Source: Terrimonas ginsenosidimutans (GTDB lineage Bacteria; Bacteroidota; Bacteroidia; Chitinophagales; Chitinophagaceae). Taken from it: a DNA stretch of 64,000 nt. The stretch spans positions 496,001 through 560,000 of the forward strand of contig NZ_JAKLTR010000002.1 in NCBI RefSeq assembly GCF_022012415.1, given 5' to 3'. Of the stretch, positions 16,414 through 24,447 are shown piece by piece (position 1 is the first letter of the stretch; every line of letters begins with the position of its first letter). The position numbers and the translations under genes were made by a program. The notes beneath the pieces are model-generated. The model searched no databases and was not told the DNA's origin. It saw nothing but the letters and a program-made list of their open reading frames with translations.

Positions 16414-18912
16414 CTATAGTTGATCTTTTTCTGCCGCATCATCTTTCTTATCCTGATGGAGAAATATATCCTGCTGAGGAAATGGTATTTTGATACCATT
16501 CTTTTCAAAAGCTGTACTGATAGCCTGCAGCAGATCACTTTTTGACGATCCTGCTTCTCGGTAATCGCGCGCCCAGCATAAGATCTTTCCTTCGATGGAG
16601 CTGGCGCCAAACTGCTCGAATAAAATAGCCGGCCCCGGATATTCAAGAATGCGTTCGTCCGCACGGATCAGGTCGAGTATCAGCGTTTTTATCCGGGTCA
16701 GATCAGAGCCATACGCAATATTCAGCCGCAGCTCTATTTGTTTGCGATTGCCGCCAAGCGTCCAATTGACCAGGTGTGCATTTAACAGATCACCATTAGG
16801 GATGACAATGTCCGCACCCGTTCCCGATGAAAGTACACTGCTTCGAAAGCCGATGGCTTTGACAACACCAGCGTGTGCACCGATCTCTACAAAATCTCCT
16901 ACATTGACCGGTCTGTCGAACGCGATGATCAAACCACTGACAAGATTATTGACGAGACTTTGCAGACCGAGACCAATACCTACTCCGAGCGCTCCGATGA
17001 GGATCGTGATGCGGTCTATCGGAAAACCGGAAGCAGCCAGTGCAAGGAAAAGACCGGAGCTGATAATGATCACTCTCACCAGCAACAACCAGCTGCCAAG
17101 GCCTGCTTTTCGCGTACCTGCTGAATGGCTGGTATGTTTTTCCGACGCAAAGAAAGAAGTGATCCTTGATGTAAGTACCGCCAGCAACATGATCGCAAAG
17201 AAGATGAGTATATTACTGATGGCAAATGTATAATCACCAACTGTTCTCTCTTTAATAAAAAATTCTTTCAGAGGAGCGGCTATATACTGGTATTCGTAAA
17301 AATTGCGCCCCAGAAGTATTAACCAGGCGGCTACCAGGAGAATATATAAAAGCAGAGGCGCACGTGAACCAACTTTGTTGAAGTTGACAAAAAAAAGTTT
17401 CGGGCTTTGTTTGGTATAAACTTCTGATGCCAGTTGAAGACCCTCATTGATAAACCTGACAGTCCAAAGGAATAACACGCCGATCAGAATATTGCAGTAG
17501 CCACAAACAAAGAAGGCTTTTGATAAATTAAAATAGCCTGAAAGGTTTGTCGCTATCGAAGCAATCTCGATCACCATCTGCAAACCAATGAACGTAAGTA
17601 TGAGTTTTTCTTTTAGTTCTTTTCTTCTACGCGAGAAAAAATAATAAGATCCTGTAAGGACGCCGGCAAAAGCCAGGGCAAGGATCAGCCAGTTTTCGAA
17701 AGCAGAGTATTGCAGGCTCAGGTTGCATATACCGGCGCAGGTGAACAAGGCAACAGTGATCAGCCAGAACCTAAACCAGAAATGCACGACAAAACCACGA
17801 AAGATACCGGCCAGCGCAAAGGCTGAGAATAACCAGCAGGCAAGATTGATGACGAATGGCGGTTCAGGAAAAAGAAATTGGAATAAGCTGAACACAAGCA
17901 CCACCGCAGATAAAAATGGATACCTGAGTACGATCTGGCCCTTATGATCAGCATCGAGGAGGTTTCTTGATTTTGCGATTTTTTTTAACGAAACAAGGAA
18001 GATCGTAGAAGCAGCGATCAGCAGTAAGATCGCGATAGCTTTCCCCGCATGATGTTCAAGATAAAAACCCAGCAGCAGCAGCGTTTTATCTTTTGACCGG
18101 CCAAGTGATCCACGTATCGTTTGAAGGTCTTCCGGCCCGGAGCTGGCAAGGAATAATGTTTTTGATGTCTGCCTTTGCATAGCGTCGATCTCTTCGAGAT
18201 CCGCACTTACCTTGTATTGTAACAGGTTTGCTTTCCCCTGCAATGCATGAATGCCTGAAAGGGCTTTACTTACCATGCTGTCTGCAGGCTGGAGCCTTGC
18301 AGCAACGAAGCTGTACTGTTGAAGAAACTCCATCGTTCCGGCTGAATCTGCCGGTAGGTAATAGATGGCAGAGTCGGCACTAAGAGAATCAGCAATAAAA
18401 CGAAAATTCACCAGTGCTTTTTCATAGAGATCCAGCCTTTGTTTTATACCTGAGATACGCTGGTCGAGTTCGTTGAGCAGCTTACCGGTCGTGACAAGGT
18501 CGCGGTAGGAGATGTAGGATTGGTAGCCGATCACATCATTCACTGAGAGTTCAAGCCATCGTTCGACGGAGAGTAATCCTTCCCTGATGTCGGCCGTATC
18601 CAGTTGGTGTTTGAGATAGTTCTTTGCTTTGATGGTACTGGCTTCAAGCGCTTCCAGCAGGTGTTTTTGTTTCAGCTTCTTTTTCTCGTCTTCAAATTCC
18701 TGGCGGCTGCTGATCGCGCCATTTCGCATAATGGTTGCTATCTGGTTTATACGGGAAGGCGGAGCAGTTGTGTCACTGTGTACTGAATCTGTCGCGGCGG
18801 GTTGCTGCGCAATCAATTGGTGTGACAGTACGGTCAGGGCGGCAATTAATGTTAGCAGGAATTTATGCATAAGCCGGTTAGTGCTGTTCATCGGTTGTTG
18901 AAAATAACTCAT
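16414..18912 (-). CDS. MscS-family mechanosensitive channel with long periplasmic N-terminus
   Basis: Large MscS-like channel. After an N-terminal signal (MHKFLLTLIAALTVLSHQLIA) comes a periplasmic helical/coiled-coil region of about 270 residues, then many membrane helices. The pore-lining helix and beta domain follow, with GALGVGIGLGLQSLVNNLVSG and NVGDFVEIGAHAGVVKAIGF. The C-terminal cytoplasmic domain ends in a charged tail. ATG candidates are 18912, 18891 and 18870; the last two place the signal peptide closer to the start. It begins 5 bp after the DUF3943 gene and is last in a four-gene leftward operon. It would release osmolytes under membrane tension; coupling to the upstream outer-membrane proteins is inference. 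Confidence 0.9.
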   Translation of the reverse strand: MSYFQQPMNSTNRLMHKFLLTLIAALTVLSHQLIAQQPAATDSVHSDTTAPPSRINQIATIMRNGAISSRQEFEDEKKKLKQKHLLEALEASTIKAKNYLKHQLDTADIREGLLSVERWLELSVNDVIGYQSYISYRDLVTTGKLLNELDQRISGIKQRLDLYEKALVNFRFIADSLSADSAIYYLPADSAGTMEFLQQYSFVAARLQPADSMVSKALSGIHALQGKANLLQYKVSADLEEIDAMQRQTSKTLFLASSGPEDLQTIRGSLGRSKDKTLLLLGFYLEHHAGKAIAILLLIAASTIFLVSLKKIAKSRNLLDADHKGQIVLRYPFLSAVVLVFSLFQFLFPEPPFVINLACWLFSAFALAGIFRGFVVHFWFRFWLITVALFTCAGICNLSLQYSAFENWLILALAFAGVLTGSYYFFSRRRKELKEKLILTFIGLQMVIEIASIATNLSGYFNLSKAFFVCGYCNILIGVLFLWTVRFINEGLQLASEVYTKQSPKLFFVNFNKVGSRAPLLLYILLVAAWLILLGRNFYEYQYIAAPLKEFFIKERTVGDYTFAISNILIFFAIMLLAVLTSRITSFFASEKHTSHSAGTRKAGLGSWLLLVRVIIISSGLFLALAASGFPIDRITILIGALGVGIGLGLQSLVNNLVSGLIIAFDRPVNVGDFVEIGAHAGVVKAIGFRSSVLSSGTGADIVIPNGDLLNAHLVNWTLGGNRKQIELRLNIAYGSDLTRIKTLILDLIRADERILEYPGPAILFEQFGASSIEGKILCWARDYREAGSSKSDLLQAISTAFEKNGIKIPFPQQDIFLHQDKKDDAAEKDQL

Positions 18913-18917
18913 TTTGC

Positions 18918-20258
18918 TCAAAGCCGGTAACCCATAGAGAACCGTGAGAAAGGATAGATCTGGCTGACATTGGGATAATCCCGGTAAAAGCCGCTCAGTG
19001 TATACTGGCCTACACCAGCAGAAATATTGAGTCGTTTGGTGAGGTTAGCCCTGATATCAGCGGACAGCATGTTCACGATAAAAGATGAATGGTTACCGTT
19101 CACTGTCTGAAAGCGGAAGCCTTTATAATATAGCTCAGCTTCAAGTCGCCCGTTAAGGTTGAGTGATGCAGCGGCAGTAACGTGAATGCCGGGGCCATAG
19201 TCATAATTCCGGCCTTCTCCATAATAGAGATAATTGTCCGGCACTGCACCAAGAACGGTAACTCCGCTGCCGATCTCTGTCCTGAACTTCGCTTTTTTCT
19301 GTTTACTCCAATCGGACAAAAGTTTGAATGTTAGTCCCTGCCCGCCATATTCAAAGGCATTGTTCTTGATGAAATCATAATTCAGCGTGATGGAGTAGAG
19401 ATGAAGCCTTTTTGCATCTTCGCGAAAACGCCAGGTTTTTAATGCACCGCTGACCTGTATATTATTCATATAGGTGGAATCACCGCTGCCCGCTTCCACC
19501 TGTGCGTAGAAATGTTCGAATGGAATGTTTGACGATTTGTATTTATCGCCATAAACCAAACGAAACCGTAGCAATAATTCATTATTCCCTTTTGAACGCT
19601 TGTTCATATCGCGGAAGCCAAAACGGCGTATGCCTGCATTCAGATCGGCGTGCAACACGATACTACTATCCGGATCTTTTTCACGTTTTCCCCATTTGCC
19701 ATCGATGATACGGTTGAGTCCGTTAAGAGGGTTGATCAGAAAGCCGACGATCTCCTGGCCCTGCCTCCCTAGTCCTGAAGCAGGATGATGTACGATCTTA
19801 TTGGACACACGATAAGTCATTTCTCCAAGGGTAATACCACCAAGACTTGTATTGATAAAGTCATTGGGCGCAGGCTTATGCGTTTCCCCGGCTACTTCCC
19901 AGAGAAAACTTCCAGCGAAAGCCGCCGGCACGGCCTGCCAGAAGGAATGTCCGTTAGAACGAAAGGAACTGTAATACAGATTACCATGAAACGGATGCCC
20001 GAACTGGTTGGTCTGAAAATTATTATCGTCCCATTCCCAGCTGGATGGCTTAAGATTATTTCCGATCGATCTAAAATTGACTTTGGCAAACTCCGCCTTG
20101 CGTATGAAACGGTTGTATGACCATGGCATTAATTCAGTAAGCAGCAGTTCTCCGGATGCTCTCCAGAATCTTTTCTTGACAGGTTTTATCGTGTCACCGT
20201 TTTGTGCAGATATGCCGGTGGCGATGATGAGGAGTAATATCGTGAATGCTATTTTCAT
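18918..20258 (-). CDS. DUF3943 family outer-membrane-associated protein
   Basis: A 446-aa protein with a signal peptide (MKIAFTILLLIIATGISAQ). It shows the DUF3943 signature WEWDDNNFQTNQFGHPFHG, followed by GSFLWEVAGET, DFINTSLGGITLGEM and a C-terminal series of amphipathic strands ending in an aromatic/basic tail (FSRFSMGYRL), consistent with a beta-barrel. The function of the family is unknown. It is the third gene of the leftward operon (10 bp behind DUF4421, 5 bp before the MscS channel). Confidence 0.85.
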   Translation of the reverse strand: MKIAFTILLLIIATGISAQNGDTIKPVKKRFWRASGELLLTELMPWSYNRFIRKAEFAKVNFRSIGNNLKPSSWEWDDNNFQTNQFGHPFHGNLYYSSFRSNGHSFWQAVPAAFAGSFLWEVAGETHKPAPNDFINTSLGGITLGEMTYRVSNKIVHHPASGLGRQGQEIVGFLINPLNGLNRIIDGKWGKREKDPDSSIVLHADLNAGIRRFGFRDMNKRSKGNNELLLRFRLVYGDKYKSSNIPFEHFYAQVEAGSGDSTYMNNIQVSGALKTWRFREDAKRLHLYSITLNYDFIKNNAFEYGGQGLTFKLLSDWSKQKKAKFRTEIGSGVTVLGAVPDNYLYYGEGRNYDYGPGIHVTAAASLNLNGRLEAELYYKGFRFQTVNGNHSSFIVNMLSADIRANLTKRLNISAGVGQYTLSGFYRDYPNVSQIYPFSRFSMGYRL

Positions 20259-20268
20259 TCTTGTTACA

Positions 20269-21312
20269 TCAGAGTTTATCTAAGGCTTTGTCGAGGAATT
20301 TTGGCGCTTTGAATCGAAGTCCCGCAAACAGTTGAAAGAAAATGGCGGCATCCTGCTGCGTTGCCGAAGTAAGTCCCTGCGAGAATTTTGCGGAACCTGC
20401 CGTCAGATAAGCTCCTCCGAAAAAGCGATGCCCGTTATAGCCCAGACCCAGCTTCGCATCCCACTGGTAAGCCGGACCATAATTTGTGAAGTCTCCCAGT
20501 TGCGGACTGTTACGTGTCTTTGTTGATGAAACGATATAGCCAAAATAGGGAGTAAAAGCGCCCATTGCATATACAGACCGGCTGATGACAAATGTGTGCT
20601 GATATCCCGCACCAAGCATCGCCCGGAAATGATTTGTTTTTTGTGTAGTACCCGGACCGGGGGTGCGGTTGTCCGTGATAAAATAGCGAAACGTTGCCCT
20701 CGGAATAAAAGCGCCCGCGCTTTTCAACTGCCTTGACGTTTGAGAAGACGTCGCGACCAGGGAAAGCCGGGGATTGGTATTGTATCCTACTGCCGCGTCA
20801 TAACTGGTTATATGAAAGTCAGGTACCTGGAAGTATGGCTCTCCCGGTTGCCAGGCGGGGTTAAGATCTTTCATATTTTCAAGGTAATATCCCTTTGTAT
20901 GAGAAAAACCCAGGTCTGTAAACCAGTTGTGAAAAATGAGGCCGGTTCCGAAGCCAAGACCTTTGCTCCTTCCTTTTTCCGCTTCATCATTATTGCCGGG
21001 AAGAAATCGAGGGATATAATCAACATAGAATGCGATAAAACGATAGTTAAGATAAGTGCGGAAGATCTGGGAGGGATTCGCTTTAAGGACCTGTTTGAAA
21101 TTATCTCCCTGTGCAATATAAGATTCCGAAGTGTTGACAAGTGCTACCTTCAGATTGATCCAGTTGTTGAATTTCTCTACGTAGCCTGAATCGGTGATGG
21201 GTTTGGTTGAATCGGTATCCTGTGCATGCGTATGCGTCATTGTAAAAAACAAGCAGATCACACCGGCGAAGAGACGATTCAGGGCAGAGTATGTAGTTTT
21301 AGTTTTGGTCAT
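20269..21312 (-). CDS. DUF4421 family outer membrane protein
   Basis: Starting at the ATG at 21310-21312 (a TTG at 21333 overlaps the upstream gene and is less likely) the protein has 347 aa, with a signal sequence ending near THTHAQ. The rest is amphipathic beta-strand sequence typical of the DUF4421 outer-membrane barrels of Bacteroidota, with SKGLGFGTGLIFHNWFTDLG and DAAVGYNTNPRLSL as recognisable stretches. No enzyme motif is present. It is second in a four-gene leftward operon between a lipoprotein and DUF3943; the spacing is 17 and 10 bp. Confidence 0.82.
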   Translation of the reverse strand: MTKTKTTYSALNRLFAGVICLFFTMTHTHAQDTDSTKPITDSGYVEKFNNWINLKVALVNTSESYIAQGDNFKQVLKANPSQIFRTYLNYRFIAFYVDYIPRFLPGNNDEAEKGRSKGLGFGTGLIFHNWFTDLGFSHTKGYYLENMKDLNPAWQPGEPYFQVPDFHITSYDAAVGYNTNPRLSLVATSSQTSRQLKSAGAFIPRATFRYFITDNRTPGPGTTQKTNHFRAMLGAGYQHTFVISRSVYAMGAFTPYFGYIVSSTKTRNSPQLGDFTNYGPAYQWDAKLGLGYNGHRFFGGAYLTAGSAKFSQGLTSATQQDAAIFFQLFAGLRFKAPKFLDKALDKL

Positions 21313-21329
21313 TATGAAGAGTAACGTAT

Positions 21330-21983
21330 TCAAAATTGGAACCAGTGCTCAGCATGATCTTTACAGGTCAGTATTCGTGCCGAATGTTCGCTTGGCACTT
21401 CTGAAAATATTGGTGCAAGAGAAGGATTGCCCGGATATTTTTTACCATTCCATTTCACCAGGTGCAAAGACGGATGTGTAGCAGCTGTGCCGATAAGCAG
21501 GTCACGCCAGCCATTTGTCGAATGAGGCCGTACGACGATGGGAAATTCTGCGACCGTAAACCGGGTTATCAGTTTTCCTTTGTAGTCAAGAAGAAAGGCT
21601 GTGCAGCCGCCTGTCCCACAGAAATAGGCGCCCGTCATTCCAACGAAGATTTCGGGATGATTATCATTGTTGAGATCGATCCGGCTGTACATAAAATTGC
21701 GCTGGTTGCCCGGGATAGCCGGCAGATCTTCCGTTAGCAAGTGTGTAGTGAGCGCATTTTTGATCAATGCGATTGTAGCGGTATCGGTATGGGGAAAATG
21801 CTCAGCAGAGGTCGTATCTGTGGCGACCGGAGGAGTTGAGTCGTTTCTGATCACGGTCGCATCCAGGGAATCTGTACGGGTATTTTTATCGGCAGGCGTT
21901 TCGTTTCCGCATGCTGACAACACTAGAGCCGCCCCGCCGATCAGGCACCTGAACGAATTTGATATTTTGAGGATGTTTTTCAT
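21330..21983 (-). CDS. Lipoprotein of unknown function
   Basis: A 217-aa protein with a lipobox (ALVLSACG, Cys at residue 25), so it is lipid-anchored. A Thr/Asp-rich linker leads to a beta-rich domain containing DLNNDNHPEIFVG, a calcium-loop/FG-GAP-like DxNxDxxxE pattern, and FCGTGGCTAFLLDY with two cysteines. It is first in the leftward operon with DUF4421, DUF3943 and MscS, so the operon promoter should lie in the gap above it. Function not recognised. Confidence 0.75.
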   Translation of the reverse strand: MKNILKISNSFRCLIGGAALVLSACGNETPADKNTRTDSLDATVIRNDSTPPVATDTTSAEHFPHTDTATIALIKNALTTHLLTEDLPAIPGNQRNFMYSRIDLNNDNHPEIFVGMTGAYFCGTGGCTAFLLDYKGKLITRFTVAEFPIVVRPHSTNGWRDLLIGTAATHPSLHLVKWNGKKYPGNPSLAPIFSEVPSEHSARILTCKDHAEHWFQF

Positions 21984-22565
21984 TAATAAGATCCGGGTTT
22001 AATGGTCGTCTGCAAACGCAGTATCAGAAGTAATCTCCGGTTTCGTAATACGGCTGCCTGTCGGAGCAGATCAAAAATAATAAAGTCTTAATTTATTGAA
22101 CAAAAAAGCTTTTGACAATGATCTCAGTAAGCCCAGGAACATGATCAGCTTAAAATGGATCAGTCTTTGCAAGCTTTTTTTGGGATTGAACCAGTATTGG
22201 GCATAAGCTGACATCAACCCGGGTACGACAAATAGGCAATGTCGTTTAGTTAAGAGATCCTACACTAGCTCGATGGCCGATGGCCGCATTTGGATGGAAA
22301 CTATTGCGGGCAATTGGTATAGGGTATTGACACTAGTAGGTATATATATATATATTCGGCCAACGGCCATCGAATGAACTTTCGGGAAAATCATTGAACT
22401 AAACGACATCGATCAACAAGGATGAAAAGAGTCTTATATAAATCTTAGACATATCCCATTATTCAGTTAATTTTTGTAATTAAATTTGATCAGCGTTTAG
22501 GATAGCTACGTGTTTACACCTACGCCCGATCATGATCAACACCAAATACCAAAACAATTAAACGT
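21984..22565. other. 582-bp gene-free region between divergent genes
   Basis: No convincing coding frame. It must contain promoters for the leftward lipoprotein operon and the rightward beta-barrel gene; a TAAATTTG box at 22481-22488 fits a -7 element for the latter, but no good -33 TTG is seen. The main structured item is the inverted-repeat element at 22239-22409. Confidence 0.6.
22239..22409. repeat. 171-bp inverted-repeat element with TA microsatellite (MITE-like)
   Basis: The outer arms ATGTCGTTTAGTT (22239-22251) and AACTAAACGACAT (22397-22409) are perfect reverse complements. A second, inner pair of 17 bp (22270-22286 and 22357-22373) matches with one mismatch. Between them lies an uninterrupted TA run (about 22341-22354). 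The nested symmetrical layout without coding capacity resembles a miniature inverted-repeat transposable element. No target-site duplication is visible and no second copy is in the window. A large regulatory stem-loop is the alternative. Confidence 0.5.
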
Positions 22566-23105
22566 ATGAGAAGTCTTTCAACACTTATCTGCCTGCTAAT
22601 TCTGGCAACCAGTGCTCAATCTCAAAAAGGGAGTAATCAATTGCAGATCTCGGGTCATATTGGATTTCCCGTTTTTGATATGGCTGATGGAGCCAAGACA
22701 GGTTATGGCGGATATGCACGTGGATTTTTAGGATTCAGTGATAAACCCCAACAAGTAACACTGACTGTAGGCTATTCGCGTTTCCCGGTGAAAGGCCTCC
22801 CCGCCGGCGCTGAAGCCAATTTATCCACAACGCCGGTGCTGCTCGGTTACCGTTATTTTTTAGGTGGTTTTTTCCTGGAATCCAATGCAGGCGTCGGATT
22901 TAATAACGTTCATATCAAGACAACCAATGCCAGTACCGATCTTTCAAAGACTTCATTCAGTTGGGCATTGAGAGCGGGGTACAGGATCAACCCTGTGGAG
23001 ATCAGTGTCGCGTATCAGAATACCGGACTGGACAGTCAGAATGAAGACATTTCATTCGTCGGGCTCCATATTGGCTATAACTTCCAGCTCGGAAGCTCCA
23101 GATAA
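22566..23105 (+). CDS. Outer membrane beta-barrel protein
   Basis: A 179-aa protein with signal peptide (MRSLSTLICLLILATSAQSQ) and alternating amphipathic strands (LQISGHIGFPVFDM, VTLTVGYSRFPV, PVLLGYRYFLGG, SWALRAGYRI), ending in FVGLHIGYNFQLG. This fits a small eight-stranded OmpW/OmpX-like barrel. It lies 63 bp upstream of a second exported protein gene and may be co-transcribed with it. Ligand and role are unknown. Confidence 0.78.
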   Translation: MRSLSTLICLLILATSAQSQKGSNQLQISGHIGFPVFDMADGAKTGYGGYARGFLGFSDKPQQVTLTVGYSRFPVKGLPAGAEANLSTTPVLLGYRYFLGGFFLESNAGVGFNNVHIKTTNASTDLSKTSFSWALRAGYRINPVEISVAYQNTGLDSQNEDISFVGLHIGYNFQLGSSR

Positions 23106-23168
23106 AATCAGCAATGAAACTTATACCTAATTTATTATTTCAATTTTCTTTATCCTAATAACAAAGTT

Positions 23169-24056
23169 ATGCGACGCTTATCACTGATACTATCTCTATG
23201 TGTGCTGTTTTTTTCCGCAGTTGCGCAAAAGCCTGCTACAGTCAAGACTCCTGCCAAAGAGGAGAAGTATGACGTTATACTTAAAGTAAACGGTGACGAA
23301 CTTACAGGAAAGGTTTCGGAAATTGGCGACTCTGATATCAAGTTTACTTACCAGGGAGAAGAGCTGGCGTACACGCTCAAGAAAGTTGATATCATTAAGA
23401 TCACCTTTGCCAGTGGCCGGATCGAATTCTTCAACAAGCCATCTTTGCCCTCAGAGAAAAAAGATGGTGGCGGAAACCAGGCCCCGGCAACCCAGTCACC
23501 TTCCGGTACAGGCAACCTCGAAAGTCATCATAATAAAGTAGCCGTTCTTCCTTTTCAGTTTATCCGCGACAACCAGGATGCAGGAGAGGAGATGGGTTAC
23601 AAAGTACAGGAGGACGTGTATGCATATCTCAATAAGCATTCTTCCGGATTGACCATAATTGATCCCCGGACAACCAATGCTATCCTGGTAAAAAAAGGCA
23701 TTACCCGCGAAACCCTTCGCGGCACTACAATGGATGAGATTTGTAATCTGCTTGAAGTGGAATATGTGGTCACCGGCGGCATCACGCAGAATAAAGCTGC
23801 TGAAACAACCAGCTCCTCAGGAGGAGCCAATGCGTCTACGACCTACGGGGGAAACAAGGATAAGACGAAAGTATATGCTTACGGAAATTCGGCCAGTTAC
23901 CAGTATTATAGTAACAGAGTTGCCATAGATGTTTACACTGATAAAAATGATAATATTTACAGTGAGAACCGCCGCGGGCTGATCAATACTACCGACGGAT
24001 CTTACAGCAGTCCACTGGAATATCTATTAAAACGATGCCCATTGTACCGTAAGTGA
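23169..24056 (+). CDS. Exported protein with TolB/CsgG-like domain
   Basis: A 295-aa protein with signal peptide (LILSLCVLFFSAVAQ). Residues about 32-95 form a small beta domain (DVILKVNGDELTGKVSEI...KITFASGRIEFF) often found in Bacteroidota secreted proteins. A linker rich in Gly, Pro, Ser and Thr follows. The second domain begins KVAVLPFQFIRDNQD and contains ADVYAYL-type helices and VEYVVTGGIT, resembling the nucleotide-binding-like alpha/beta domain of CsgG/TolB-N/FlgT proteins. The cited family likeness comes from pattern only. It is followed by a strong hairpin at 24137-24183. Confidence 0.72.
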   Translation: MRRLSLILSLCVLFFSAVAQKPATVKTPAKEEKYDVILKVNGDELTGKVSEIGDSDIKFTYQGEELAYTLKKVDIIKITFASGRIEFFNKPSLPSEKKDGGGNQAPATQSPSGTGNLESHHNKVAVLPFQFIRDNQDAGEEMGYKVQEDVYAYLNKHSSGLTIIDPRTTNAILVKKGITRETLRGTTMDEICNLLEVEYVVTGGITQNKAAETTSSSGGANASTTYGGNKDKTKVYAYGNSASYQYYSNRVAIDVYTDKNDNIYSENRRGLINTTDGSYSSPLEYLLKRCPLYRK

Positions 24057-24136
24057 TCAACGTTCTTTATTCTCAGGAGCGGCATTAAGACGCTGCCGCA
24101 AAACCTAATAGTGGTAATTCTGAGATTGCCTATAAT

Positions 24137-24183
24137 AACAAGCCGGTGACCATGTGCATCACGCGCAAGGTCACCGGCTTGTT
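24137..24183 (+). terminator. 15-bp perfect hairpin, probable terminator
   Basis: AACAAGCCGGTGACC (24137-24151) and its exact complement (24169-24183) enclose a 17-nt loop about 80 bp after the preceding stop codon. The T-run is weak (TCCTTTTATG follows within 10 bp), so termination is likely but not certain. Confidence 0.6.
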
Positions 24184-24447
24184 CGTGCTATCCTTTTATG
24201 ACGGTTTGGATGCACAGGCCCGGAAACCCGGAAGTGCTAAAAACAGGGTACATATGAGCGTGCTTTTCGGCATTCACTCTTGAACTTGACTCAATACTTT
24301 TTCAGCTATAATCCCACAGCGATTAAACTTCAGCAGGATCGAGGCTATCCGGTCTATACAAATTTTTGCAGTTAATGCCGCCTTATCTTAAAAAGGAGAT
24401 ACAAAAATTTGTACATTGGCGTAGTTCCAGCCAACCTTAACACAATA

